Shown: positions 8,432-16,111 of the stretch, one piece after another
Layout of the letters: every line of letters starts with the position of its first letter
Numbering within the stretch: position 1 is the stretch's first letter
DNA from: DATKXU01 sp035528905
Lineage (GTDB): Bacteria > Armatimonadota > UBA5829 > DTJY01
DNA length: 64,000 nt
NCBI GenBank assembly: GCA_035528905.1
Contig: DATKXU010000012.1
Coordinates: 1-64,000, forward strand
Reading direction: 5' to 3'
Notes under the pieces: generated by a model
Seen by the model: the letters and a program-made list of their open reading frames with translations, nothing else
The model's database searches: none
What the model was told of the DNA's origin: nothing
Made by a program: the position numbers and the translations under genes

Positions 8432-10222
8432 TCATCCAGTGTACGTATCGCTGTCCGGCAAGACCTTCGGAAGCGCAATGGTGAATGTGCTGCCTGCGCC
8501 AACCTGGCTGTCTACCGTGATCCGTCCCCCATGCGCGTCTACGATGTCTCTCACGATGGATAGACCAAGGCCCGTGCCTCCGAGTTGCCTGGACCTGGCT
8601 TTATCCACGCGGTAGAAGCGCTCGAAAATGCGGTCGAGGTCTGAAGGCGGGATGCCGACTCCGGTGTCCCTGACGCTCAGCATGACCTCCCCGTCGCTTT
8701 CAGCGCCCGTGATGTCCACGGAGCCGCCTTCCCCCGTATACTTGACCGCATTGTCTATCAGATTCTGTAAGACCTGCAGCATCTGCCGTTTGTCCACGTA
8801 TGCGGTCATATCAGGCGGAATATCCACCGATACGCGCACGGCGTACTGCTTTGCCTTTTCCGACAGACCGGCTGCCGCTTCCTCGGCGATCCGCTTGAGA
8901 GGCACGATGGCCCGCTTCGGCTGCGTCTTGCCGGACTCAAGCTCGGAGAGGTTGAGTAGGTCGTTTAGGAGAAGGGATAGTCTTTCGGCCTCCGCATCCA
9001 GGCTGTTCAGGAACCGTTCGGCTACGGCGGAGTCTTCCCAGGCGCCGGACTGCAGTGCCTCCACAAGTGCCCTAATGGAAGCGACGGGCGTCCGGAGCTC
9101 GTGGCTCACGTTGGCGACGAAGTCCTTTCTGATCCCAGCCTGGCGTCGGACCTCGGTGACATCCGCCAGGATGCACACGCTGCCGGCTATGTCGCCTTTC
9201 CGATCGTGGACGGCCGCTGCATGCACGTCGAGAATGCGGTCAGCCGGCACTGCTGTCCTGAGCTCCTTGCGAAGCGGCTTTCCGCCCGAGAGCATGCGGC
9301 GAGCCATATCAGCAATCTCCGGCAGGGCTGTCAGCGCCTCTATCTGCTTCCCGATTACCTGGTCCGAACTGAATCCGAAAAGCCTCTCAGCAGCTCGGTT
9401 GAAGAGGATAATCGCCCCAGACCTGTCGGTGACGACGATGCCGTCCGCCATTGAGGTCAGGATGGTTTCCATCTTGTCCCTCTCCTGGTCGAGCTGATCC
9501 AGGTTGGCTTGCAGATGGTCGGCCATGAGGTTCAGGCTCTCGGCGAGCTGCCCCACCTCGTCTCGCGAGCCGGCCTGCACTCGCTGGCTCAAGTCGCCGG
9601 ACGCCATGCACCGGGCCATCTCGTTCATATGGCTGACAGGCTCCGCGATGCTGGCTGCGAGCCGCATCGTCACCCCGGCGACAATGAGGCTGGTGACCAC
9701 GAGGCTGGCGAGGATTATCCGTCGGGTCCTGGCTGCCGCCTGCTTTGCTTCGTAGAGGGAGGCGGAGAGCTTCACGGCGCCCACAGTCTTGCCGCCGCGA
9801 ATCACTGGAACGGCAACCGTGATCGTCCTGGGGTCTCGCACCTCGCTGTGGCAAATCCGGCAGCCGAATCCTTCTCGAGGCTCCCTTATTGATTCCGGAG
9901 TTTCGCTGCCTCCGGCCTCGATCAGGCCGTTCTCGCTGTCGCCGAGCACCGCGCCATCCTTGTCAAGGACTGTGATGCGCGCGCGGATCTTGCTGCTCAG
10001 AAGCCGGCATATGCCGTTCAGATCGCCTGGCTTAACGCCCTTTTGAAAGCTCTCCTCAATCCGGCTCCGAAAAATCTGTGCGTGGGCGTTCAAAGCAACG
10101 CGAACTTCGTGGACGAATTGGCGCTCAACCAGGTAGGAGAGTATCCAGCCGAGGATGGACATCGCGATGAATATCACGATCAGATATGTGAATGTCAGTC
10201 TCCACCTAATCTGGCCCGTCAT
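8432..10222 (-). CDS. PhoR-like sensor histidine kinase with CXXCH-bearing extracytoplasmic domain
   Basis: A 596-residue membrane sensor kinase. The order is: transmembrane helix (about 10-30), extracytoplasmic domain (about 31-165), second helix (168-188), HAMP (189-240), PAS (about 250-355), HisKA with phosphoacceptor H374 in NVSHELRTP, then HATPase with N491 in NLIDNAVKY, DTGVGI (519-524) and a GGTGLGL box. Its arrangement and pairing match PhoR-PhoB. The extracytoplasmic domain contains CRICH (121-125), a CXXCH motif of the kind that attaches haem c. This suggests redox, gas or haem sensing rather than only phosphate. The gene start overlaps the end of the response regulator gene by 17 bp, so the two are translationally coupled. 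Confidence 0.93.
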   Translation of the reverse strand: MTGQIRWRLTFTYLIVIFIAMSILGWILSYLVERQFVHEVRVALNAHAQIFRSRIEESFQKGVKPGDLNGICRLLSSKIRARITVLDKDGAVLGDSENGLIEAGGSETPESIREPREGFGCRICHSEVRDPRTITVAVPVIRGGKTVGAVKLSASLYEAKQAAARTRRIILASLVVTSLIVAGVTMRLAASIAEPVSHMNEMARCMASGDLSQRVQAGSRDEVGQLAESLNLMADHLQANLDQLDQERDKMETILTSMADGIVVTDRSGAIILFNRAAERLFGFSSDQVIGKQIEALTALPEIADMARRMLSGGKPLRKELRTAVPADRILDVHAAAVHDRKGDIAGSVCILADVTEVRRQAGIRKDFVANVSHELRTPVASIRALVEALQSGAWEDSAVAERFLNSLDAEAERLSLLLNDLLNLSELESGKTQPKRAIVPLKRIAEEAAAGLSEKAKQYAVRVSVDIPPDMTAYVDKRQMLQVLQNLIDNAVKYTGEGGSVDITGAESDGEVMLSVRDTGVGIPPSDLDRIFERFYRVDKARSRQLGGTGLGLSIVRDIVDAHGGRITVDSQVGAGSTFTIALPKVLPDSDTYTG

Positions 10223-10913
10223 CGCTGTGTCCTACTAACGTGTAGCCGACGCCGCGGATAGTCATGATTCGCTTCGGGGAGCTGGGGTCATCCTCGATTT
10301 TCTCCCTGAGCCACCGGATGTGAACATCCAGAGTCCGTGTATTGTCGTAGGCGTCTTCCGCCCAGACGCTCTCCAGGAGCACTTCTCTGGTCAGCACCCT
10401 GTCTTTGTTCTTAGCCAGAACGCGGAGCAGCTCGAATTCCTTCAGGGGCAGATGCAAAGTCTTGTCGCGCACTCGTACCACGCGGCGTCTGCAATCCACG
10501 ACGAGGTCGCCGGCCTTTATCACGTCGCGCTTCCCGCCGTCGCGTGCCATCTGCGACCGTCGAAGCACCGCCTTTGTCCGGGCGATCAGCTCCCGCATGC
10601 TGAACGGCTTTATCACGTAGTCATCTGCGCCCAGTTCGAGCCCGAGGACGCGGTCAACCTCTTCGGTCTTTGCGGTGAGCATGATGATGGGCATGCTGCT
10701 CTCGCTCCGGATCGCCCGGCAGACATCGAGTCCGCTCATCACGGGCAGCATGATGTCCAGAATCACCACGTCGGGCTGCTGCTCTCTGGCCATCGCAAGC
10801 GCCTGGGCGCCGTCTCGCGCCGTGATTACCTGGAAGCCTTCCTTCCGCAGGGCGTAGTCAACCGAATCGGCTATCAACGCCTCATCGTCTACTATCAAGA
10901 CCTTCTCATTCAT
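10206..10913 (-). CDS. OmpR/PhoB-family response regulator
   Basis: A 235-residue two-component response regulator. The receiver domain (1-115) has the acidic pair DD9-10, phosphoacceptor D53 in VILDIMLPVMSG, the conserved Thr/Lys in LTAKTEEVD and the DYVIKPFS Lys. The C-terminal winged helix (about 135-230) has LPLKEFELLRVLAKN and VDVHIRWLREKIE-like motifs (here TLDVHIRWLREKIE), typical of OmpR/PhoB DNA binding. I chose the ATG at 10913, since GGAG lies 8 bp upstream; an ATG at 10919 is possible. Transcription likely starts at the promoter at 10945-10974. It is the partner of the downstream sensor kinase. Confidence 0.93.
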   Translation of the reverse strand: MNEKVLIVDDEALIADSVDYALRKEGFQVITARDGAQALAMAREQQPDVVILDIMLPVMSGLDVCRAIRSESSMPIIMLTAKTEEVDRVLGLELGADDYVIKPFSMRELIARTKAVLRRSQMARDGGKRDVIKAGDLVVDCRRRVVRVRDKTLHLPLKEFELLRVLAKNKDRVLTREVLLESVWAEDAYDNTRTLDVHIRWLREKIEDDPSSPKRIMTIRGVGYTLVGHSDDGPD

Positions 10914-10944
10914 GCGCATGACTCCGCAGTCTGCAGGCACTCCG

Positions 10945-10974
10945 AATATACCGCCCATGTGCCTGTGTTGTCAA
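10945..10974 (-). promoter_or_regulatory. Promoter for response regulator/kinase pair (minus strand)
   Basis: On the minus strand: -35 TTGACA (10969-10974), an 18-bp spacer and -10 TATATT (10945-10950). The expected leader is about 25 nt. Confidence 0.75.
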
Positions 10975-11319
10975 GCTCTGCCCCATGCGGAGCCCGCTGA
11001 TTTGCCATCGCACGAAGGTGTGCGTCCAAGCTTGGTTGAATTTAGCCATGAGCTGGTGTGGTGGCACCCCGATTTCGCGGTTTTGGATTGACGGCATCTC
11101 AGCATGAACGATTCAGTTGACTGCGGTGTTTCCAACAATGGGAGACGTTGACGGTATGGCCTCCGTGATGGCCTGACTCCTGAGGAAATGTACGCGCGCG
11201 TTCTCGTGGCGCGGGAGTTGCTCCACCGGACGGCGATTGAGTGCGCACAGGAGGGATACGGCGTGCGCGGGTACAGCCAGCCGAGGATTTAGCCATTCTG
11301 GAATCGAGCCTGGCGGGCC
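10975..11319. other. Gene-poor spacer with a short coding-like remnant
   Basis: No complete gene is supported. A plus-strand stretch, open from ATG 11188 to TAG 11292, would encode 34 residues beginning MYARVLVARELLHRTAIECA. It has a protein-like composition but no recognisable family. It may be the tail of a lost gene; nothing else stands out. Confidence 0.3.
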
Positions 11320-12801
11320 TTACGCCCCTGGATGCACGGCCTCCACGGGTTCGCCCTGGACTCTCGCGCATATCGCCGGAGCCAGCCAGCCCGGGCCGCA
11401 GTATACGTGGTCGAACCAGGCGTAGTCGCCGCTCTCGAGCCATGCCGGCTCGGCGTAACGTTCCCTGTACTCCGTGGACCACTTCTCGAGGAACGGGAAT
11501 ATCTTCGGGCCGAGCAGCTCCTCTCCGCCCTCCTCGCTTGCCCTAGCGCCCGCGATTTCCACCGCACGCTTGCCATCAGATGGGTTGTCCATGAACTGGC
11601 ACGGCGTGAGCGGGTTCGACTGGCGCTCCTGCGCCTTTCTAATCTCGGCGAACAGCGGAGAGCGCAGTGCGTCTATCAGCTTCGAGCTGTGGATATTGTG
11701 CGTGGTGAACTTGAAGAAGACGCACGGCTCGATGTCGCCCCTGTTGTTGATGTGCAGATACCTGCCGGCGGCGATGCACCCCTTGGACATCGGGCCTGAG
11801 TTCCAGAAGTCGGCGATGAACAGCCCCTTATGCCGGAGCATATCCCAGGTGAACTGCCGTATTCTGTCGCGCTGCCAGGGCGTCACCAGCATGTCCAAAT
11901 CCGGCTCCCTGTCGACGGGTACGTACATGAAATACCAGCCGTAAACACAGCCCTTTTCCATCAAGTGGTTCATGAAGCGCGGGCTGGTTGCCACCTCGAA
12001 GTTCTTGCTCGTATAGGTCAGAGAAAAGCCGAAGAGAACGCCCGCCTCGCGCAGGCGGTCCATCGCATCCATGACTTTGTCGTAGACGCCCTTCCCGCGC
12101 CGCTCGTCAGTCTCTCTTTCCCAACCTTCTATGCTGATGGCGGGCGACAGATTCCCCAGCTCGATTAGGTCCTGTACTTTGTCGTCATCGAGCAGTGTGC
12201 CATTCGTGTACATCATGAACGCGCTGTCGCCGTGCTTGGCGCAAATCTTCTTGACCGTGGGCCATATCAGCGGATGGGTCGGCTCGCCGCCTGTAAACAC
12301 TATCAGCGACGTGCCGAACGACTTAAGCTCCGTCACTATGCGATCCATCGTCTCGAAATCCAGCCGCTCCTCCTGGCCGCTGGTGACAGCGTTGGCGTAG
12401 CAGCCCGTGCACTGGAGATTGCACTGCTTCAGCGGCGAGATTACGGCGAGCTGCGGCGGCTCGAAACCCTCGCGCTTCAGGAACTCCTGGTGCTTCCTAC
12501 TGTTCTCCCACCACGGCAACCAAAGGTTTCGGAAGAAAGCCTGGAGATACCTGGGATGAGACCGCAGTACGATGCGCCTTGCGACTTCGAGTGCGGGATG
12601 GCCTGCCATGAGGGCCTCCCTGAACTGCTCCACTTGAATGCGGTGCTTCTGTTCGGAAGGGATGGCCCGGGCAACAGAGGCGAGCATCACGAGTCCCCGT
12701 TCGAGCTTCCCTGATTCCGCCAAGCGAGGCAGGCCCTTCACAATAAGAATGCTTACATACTTTGCCAGCCAGCGACCAACTGATCGTCGGTACGTTGACA
12801 C
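11320..12801 (-). CDS. Radical SAM protein with SPASM-like C-terminal cysteines
   Basis: A 493-residue radical SAM enzyme. The [4Fe-4S] cluster Cys are C127, C131 and C134 in KQCNLQCTGCYAN; the GGEPTH motif and SIEGWERETDERRG follow in the TIM barrel. A C-terminal part with KGCIAAGRYLHINNRGDIEPC, TPCQF and a late YCGPGW suggests an auxiliary cluster domain. The first 110 residues form a helical extension with an apolar stretch (YVSILIVKGLPRL) that may contact the membrane. Substrate is unknown. Lipid-acting families such as bacterial membrane-spanning lipid synthase are one idea to test, not a call. I chose GTG 12801, 8 bp after AGGAGG. A perfect promoter and a palindrome lie upstream. Confidence 0.8.
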   Translation of the reverse strand: MSTYRRSVGRWLAKYVSILIVKGLPRLAESGKLERGLVMLASVARAIPSEQKHRIQVEQFREALMAGHPALEVARRIVLRSHPRYLQAFFRNLWLPWWENSRKHQEFLKREGFEPPQLAVISPLKQCNLQCTGCYANAVTSGQEERLDFETMDRIVTELKSFGTSLIVFTGGEPTHPLIWPTVKKICAKHGDSAFMMYTNGTLLDDDKVQDLIELGNLSPAISIEGWERETDERRGKGVYDKVMDAMDRLREAGVLFGFSLTYTSKNFEVATSPRFMNHLMEKGCVYGWYFMYVPVDREPDLDMLVTPWQRDRIRQFTWDMLRHKGLFIADFWNSGPMSKGCIAAGRYLHINNRGDIEPCVFFKFTTHNIHSSKLIDALRSPLFAEIRKAQERQSNPLTPCQFMDNPSDGKRAVEIAGARASEEGGEELLGPKIFPFLEKWSTEYRERYAEPAWLESGDYAWFDHVYCGPGWLAPAICARVQGEPVEAVHPGA

Positions 12802-12853
12802 CGCCCATCCCTCCTTCACTGGCTTGATCTACCAACGAGTGGAAGTGCGACGG

Positions 12854-12869
12854 CTATGCCTGGGCATAG
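12854..12869. promoter_or_regulatory. Palindrome in radical SAM leader, possible operator
   Basis: CTATGCC and GGCATAG are separated by 2 bp, a perfect 7-bp inverted repeat. It lies about 13-28 nt after the predicted transcription start at about 12882, where a repressor would block initiation or a leader hairpin would form. Confidence 0.45.
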
Positions 12870-12888
12870 TCATACCAAGGCATCGAAG

Positions 12889-12917
12889 ATTATAGTATCA
12901 CCAGACTAGCTTGTCAA
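12889..12917 (-). promoter_or_regulatory. Perfect-consensus sigma70 promoter for the radical SAM gene
   Basis: On the minus strand the -35 is TTGACA (12912-12917) and the -10 is TATAAT (12889-12894) with a 17-bp spacer, an exact consensus match. Confidence 0.85.
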
Positions 12918-13182
12918 GACTTGCATCTAGTTTCACGTCGCTAGCCAAAAGACTTCTGTGCTAACTCGCTTCCCACAGGGGAGATTTCCAGTTGCTGCGA
13001 ATAGCTAAACCTCTCGCCAGCACTGAGGCTAAGACGACGAGCCTTGTGCTAACCAGAGCCCGCCTTTCTTTCATTACTTCGACATTGGCTTTGTTTTGCC
13101 CTTCCGGTTCTTGCTTGACGGTTGCTAGTTTGATACAGCGGGTAGGCTCCCACAGCGTTCTCCCGTCAGGCCGTTTGCGTGT
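12918..13182. other. Divergent intergenic spacer without a recognised gene
   Basis: This is part of the 473-bp spacer 12802-13274. Apart from the promoters on either side, I see no gene, RNA or repeat. Short open frames exist on both strands but lack ribosome sites and family signatures. Confidence 0.4.
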
Positions 13183-13212
13183 TTGCAAAGTCGTCGGCTT
13201 CCGTGCTATTCT
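13183..13212 (+). promoter_or_regulatory. Promoter for small membrane protein gene
   Basis: -35 TTGCAA (13183-13188), an 18-bp spacer ending in GTGC, and -10 TATTCT (13207-13212). Confidence 0.55.
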
Positions 13213-13274
13213 GAAGACCCGGTACAGGGCAGCGAGAGGTCCGGGTACTAGACGAAAGCAGACGGAGGTGGTTT

Positions 13275-13646
13275 ATGGATAAGCGTGCGCGTGTCGTTGG
13301 CATGGCCGTCTTCGCGCTGGGTGTGGTTGTGCTGCTATTCGTCTTCGGGGTAGCTTATACCATGTTCACGTCGCCGGCCGATGAGCTTCTCTCCCCGAGA
13401 GGAGGACAGAGCCCATCGCTTACCGGTGCGGGATTGGGGAATGCGTTGGCCGCGGCTTTGGTGAGACTAGTCCTGCTGTTCGTGATGACGCTGGCCGGCT
13501 CTCTGATAGCGAGCAAGGGCATCCAGCTTTACCTCGGAAGTGGCGAACGTCCGGAGAAGCCTGGGGCCCCGCGGGAAGCCGCACCCGGGGGTTCGAAAAC
13601 GCGCAGGACTAAGTCCTCGCAAAGGCAGCCGGATGAATCTGCTTAG
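13275..13646 (+). CDS. Small two-helix membrane protein of unknown function
   Basis: A 123-residue protein, not recognised. It has two hydrophobic helices (about 8-32 and 59-80) around a Ser/Gly-rich loop and a Pro/Lys/Arg-rich C-terminal tail (about 90-123) predicted to be cytoplasmic. GGAGGT lies 5 bp before the ATG and a promoter lies upstream, so expression is likely. It precedes the MgtC-like gene by 133 bp, but a separate promoter lies between them. Confidence 0.6.
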   Translation: MDKRARVVGMAVFALGVVVLLFVFGVAYTMFTSPADELLSPRGGQSPSLTGAGLGNALAAALVRLVLLFVMTLAGSLIASKGIQLYLGSGERPEKPGAPREAAPGGSKTRRTKSSQRQPDESA

Positions 13647-13703
13647 CGGACATGTTAGCGGACATGGCATAAGACTGTTTTCGAGAGGCGGTCACCTGTT
13701 CCG

Positions 13704-13732
13704 TTGCGCCAAACCGGCCTTTGTGCTAAAAT
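13704..13732 (+). promoter_or_regulatory. Promoter for the MgtC-like gene
   Basis: -35 TTGCGC (13704-13709), a 17-bp spacer ending TTTGTGC, and -10 TAAAAT (13727-13732). Confidence 0.6.
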
Positions 13733-13779
13733 CCAGGAACTATGATGCTGGCGCGGCTAATACCGCGAGGTGAGGACAC

Positions 13780-14436
13780 ATGCAAGAGATGCTTTCTATG
13801 GGTTTCAAGCTCCTTCTGGCAGGGATACTTGGCGGCTTTGTCGGGTACGAGCGTGAGGTGCATGAGCATCCTGCCGGCCTGCGCACACACATCCTGGTGT
13901 GTCTTGGGTCGGCCCTGATTACCCTCGTGTCGCTGTCGTTCTCTTCTACGCGCAGCGATCCGGGCCGCATCGCCGCGCAGATAGTGAGCGGAATCGGGTT
14001 CCTCGGCGCCGGCACTATACTGCGCCAGGGCAGCATCGTACGCGGGCTGACAACCGCTGCAAGCCTATGGACTGTGGCTGGGATCGGCATGGCGGTTGCC
14101 ATCGGCGGAGTTTATTACTGGGTGGCGGTGATTGCCACCGCCATAGTGTTCATAACGCTGTCTATCATGCGGAGTCTCGAGCCCTCGATGGTGAAAAGGA
14201 CAGGGGGCTCCTTGTATGTCGAGGTGTCGGAGCGTCAATTGCAGACCCTGGCGACTTTGATAAACAAACTTGCGGATATGGGGGTTTCAATTCAATCGGT
14301 CAAGAGCCTGGAAGCACCCGCTGAGGGCAAGCGCGCTTTCAAGCTGGAAGTCGCAATCCCGCGGGGAGCGAAGCTCGAAGCCGTCACGCAATTGCTGGTC
14401 GGCGAAGCGGGCGTAGATCGGTTCGAATGGGCGTAG
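13780..14436 (+). CDS. MgtC/SapB family membrane protein
   Basis: A 218-residue protein. The N-terminal 130 residues carry the MgtC signature: GFVGYEREVHEHPAGLRTHI, then LVCLGSALITLVS, ISGIGFLGAGTILR-like text (here VSGIGFLGAGTILRQGS) and VRGLTTAASLWTVAGIGMAVA, with four to five membrane helices. The C-terminal 80 residues form a soluble ACT-like domain. MgtC proteins are linked to Mg2+ limitation and modulate the F-ATPase or phosphate transport in some pathogens; the role here is unknown. AGGTGAGG precedes the ATG. It has its own promoter and is separated from nusA by another. Confidence 0.9.
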   Translation: MQEMLSMGFKLLLAGILGGFVGYEREVHEHPAGLRTHILVCLGSALITLVSLSFSSTRSDPGRIAAQIVSGIGFLGAGTILRQGSIVRGLTTAASLWTVAGIGMAVAIGGVYYWVAVIATAIVFITLSIMRSLEPSMVKRTGGSLYVEVSERQLQTLATLINKLADMGVSIQSVKSLEAPAEGKRAFKLEVAIPRGAKLEAVTQLLVGEAGVDRFEWA

Positions 14437-14461
14437 CGCATTGCGTGCGCCCAAAAAATGC

Positions 14462-14491
14462 TTGCATCTGTCTCAGGGTTTGTGCTATACT
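14462..14491 (+). promoter_or_regulatory. Promoter for the nusA-infB operon
   Basis: -35 TTGCAT (14462-14467), an 18-bp spacer ending TTTGTGC, and -10 TATACT (14486-14491). The next gene is nusA. Confidence 0.7.
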
Positions 14492-14519
14492 TATTTCGGG
14501 TTAAGCCTAGTGCCTGGTG

Positions 14520-14547
14520 AAAGAGTGGGTCGCACGCCCACTCTTTT
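14520..14547 (+). promoter_or_regulatory. Terminator-like leader hairpin before nusA
   Basis: AAAGAGTGGG and CCCACTCTTT form a perfect 10-bp stem over a 7-base loop, followed by a short U run. It starts about 20 nt after the predicted transcription start, so it can only act on this operon's own transcript. Similar GTGGG...CCCAC hairpins commonly precede rimP-nusA operons, which would allow attenuation by NusA. Confidence 0.6.
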
Positions 14548-14584
14548 ATGTTGTTGTAGCACCGGCCGGGCCGGAAGGTGTGTC

Positions 14585-16111
14585 ATGGACGGAGATTTCA
14601 TAGAAGCGCTGCGTGCGATCGAAAAAGAGAAAGAGATACCGCTCGAGGTGCTCTTGGAGACCGTGGAGTCGGCGCTTGTTACTGCTTACAAGAAGAACTT
14701 CGCAGCCGCGGGCGATGTCAAGTTCCGCGTCGAGACATCGAAGGTGGGCTTCAGGGTCTACTGTGAGAAAACCGTGGTTGACGAAGTAGTGAACGAGCAT
14801 TCCGAGATTGCGCTTGACGAGGCGTTGAAGGTAGATCCGGGAGCCTCCGTGGAGGGCGTGATCGAGGTCGAGGTCACCCCCGAGGACTTTGGCCGGATTG
14901 CCGCCCAAACAGCCAAGCAGGTTGTCATGCAGCGCATACGTGAAGCTGAACGCGAGCACGTTTTCGAAGAGTTCAGCGACAGAATAGGCGAAGTGATCAC
15001 AGGCACCGTCCAACGCCAGGAGCAGCGTCATGTGTTCGTTAACGTCGGGAAGGTGGAAGCGCTTCTTCCGATCAGCGAGCAAGTGCCTGCGGAGCCCTAT
15101 AGGTTCAACGACCGCATAAAAGTATATGTCCTGGAGGTCAGGCGCACGCCGAAAGGCCCGCAGGTCATAGTCTCACGCAGCCATCCGAGCTTGATCAGGC
15201 GACTTTTCGAGCTGGAAGTGCCGGAGATACACGATGGCATAGTGACCATAAAGTCCGTGGCTCGCGAGGCCGGCGCGCGCTCGAAGATGGCTGTTGTGTC
15301 CAGCGACGAGAAGGTTGACCCGGTAGGCGCGTGTGTCGGCCATCGGGGCAGCCGCGTGCAGGCAGTCGTCAATGAACTGTATGACGAGAAGATAGACATC
15401 GTCCGCTGGCACGAGGAGGCGAACCGGTTCATCGCGGAAGCTCTGAGTCCTGCCAAAGTGGTCTCGGTGACCACAAATGAAGAGACGAAGAGCGCGTTCG
15501 TAATCGTTCCTGACAATCAGCTCTCTCTGGCTATAGGGAAGGCCGGACAGAACGTTCGTCTTGCGGCGCGCTTGACGGGCTGGCGCATTGACATCAGAAG
15601 TGAGGCACAGGTGGCAAGAGCCGCGCTCACCGCCGAGGCTGCCGAGGAGATCAGTGCTGCGCAGGAAGAGCCCAAGGCGGAGGCGGCCAAGGATGCGGTA
15701 AAGCCGGAGGCCGAGGGTTCTGATGCTGGCTCGGAGAAGAAACCAGCTCGCAAGCGGGCTAAGCGTGTAACTGCGGCGGCCAAGGGCGCGGTAAAACCGG
15801 AGGCCGAGGGTTCTGGTGCTGGCTCGGAGAAGAAACCAGCTCGCAAGCGGGCTAAGCGTGTAACTGCGGCGGCCAAGGATGCGGTAAAGCCGGAGGCCGA
15901 GGGTTCTAATGCTGGCTCGGAGAAGAGTAAACCAGCTCGCAAGCGGGCTAAGCGCGTAACTGCGGCGGCTAAGGACGCGGTAAAGCCGGAGGCCGAGGGT
16001 TCTAATGCTGGCTCGGAGAAGAGTAAACCAGCTCGCAAGCGGGCTAAGCGCGTAACTGCGGCGGCCAAGGACGCGGCAAAGGATGATGAGACACCGAAAA
16101 GTGCCGATTAG
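14585..16111 (+). CDS. nusA: Transcription termination/antitermination factor NusA with repetitive basic tail
   Basis: NusA binds RNA polymerase and nascent RNA to control pausing, termination and antitermination. The 508 residues contain the N-terminal polymerase-binding domain (1-125, MDGDFIEALRAIEKEKEIPL), S1 (about 130-200), KH1 with GACVGHRGSRVQAV and KH2 with AIGKAGQNVRLAARLTGW. After residue 350 the protein has a tail not found in standard NusA: four tandem 31-32-residue units (369-494) rich in Lys, Arg, Ala and Glu, each with PARKRAKRVT. I chose ATG 14585, which begins exactly where NusA homology begins and follows GGAAGG. It overlaps ylxR by 29 bp. rimP, normally just upstream, is absent. 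Confidence 0.95.
   Translation: MDGDFIEALRAIEKEKEIPLEVLLETVESALVTAYKKNFAAAGDVKFRVETSKVGFRVYCEKTVVDEVVNEHSEIALDEALKVDPGASVEGVIEVEVTPEDFGRIAAQTAKQVVMQRIREAEREHVFEEFSDRIGEVITGTVQRQEQRHVFVNVGKVEALLPISEQVPAEPYRFNDRIKVYVLEVRRTPKGPQVIVSRSHPSLIRRLFELEVPEIHDGIVTIKSVAREAGARSKMAVVSSDEKVDPVGACVGHRGSRVQAVVNELYDEKIDIVRWHEEANRFIAEALSPAKVVSVTTNEETKSAFVIVPDNQLSLAIGKAGQNVRLAARLTGWRIDIRSEAQVARAALTAEAAEEISAAQEEPKAEAAKDAVKPEAEGSDAGSEKKPARKRAKRVTAAAKGAVKPEAEGSGAGSEKKPARKRAKRVTAAAKDAVKPEAEGSNAGSEKSKPARKRAKRVTAAAKDAVKPEAEGSNAGSEKSKPARKRAKRVTAAAKDAAKDDETPKSAD
15689..16066 (+). repeat. Four tandem 93/96-bp repeats inside nusA
   Basis: Units lie at 15689-15781, 15782-15874, 15875-15970 and 15971-16066. The last two are 96 bp because of one extra codon and are nearly identical in DNA. 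Each encodes an acidic half (KPEAEGS) and a strongly basic half (ARKRAKR). Confidence 0.95.

Noticed and set aside
12961..13282. Short open frames on both strands in the spacer before 13275
   Set aside because: No ribosome sites, atypical composition, and they overlap promoters that better explain the region.
14440..14465. Terminator after the MgtC-like gene
   Set aside because: An imperfect GGGCG/CGCCC hairpin is present but is followed by an A run, not a T run, on the transcribed strand.
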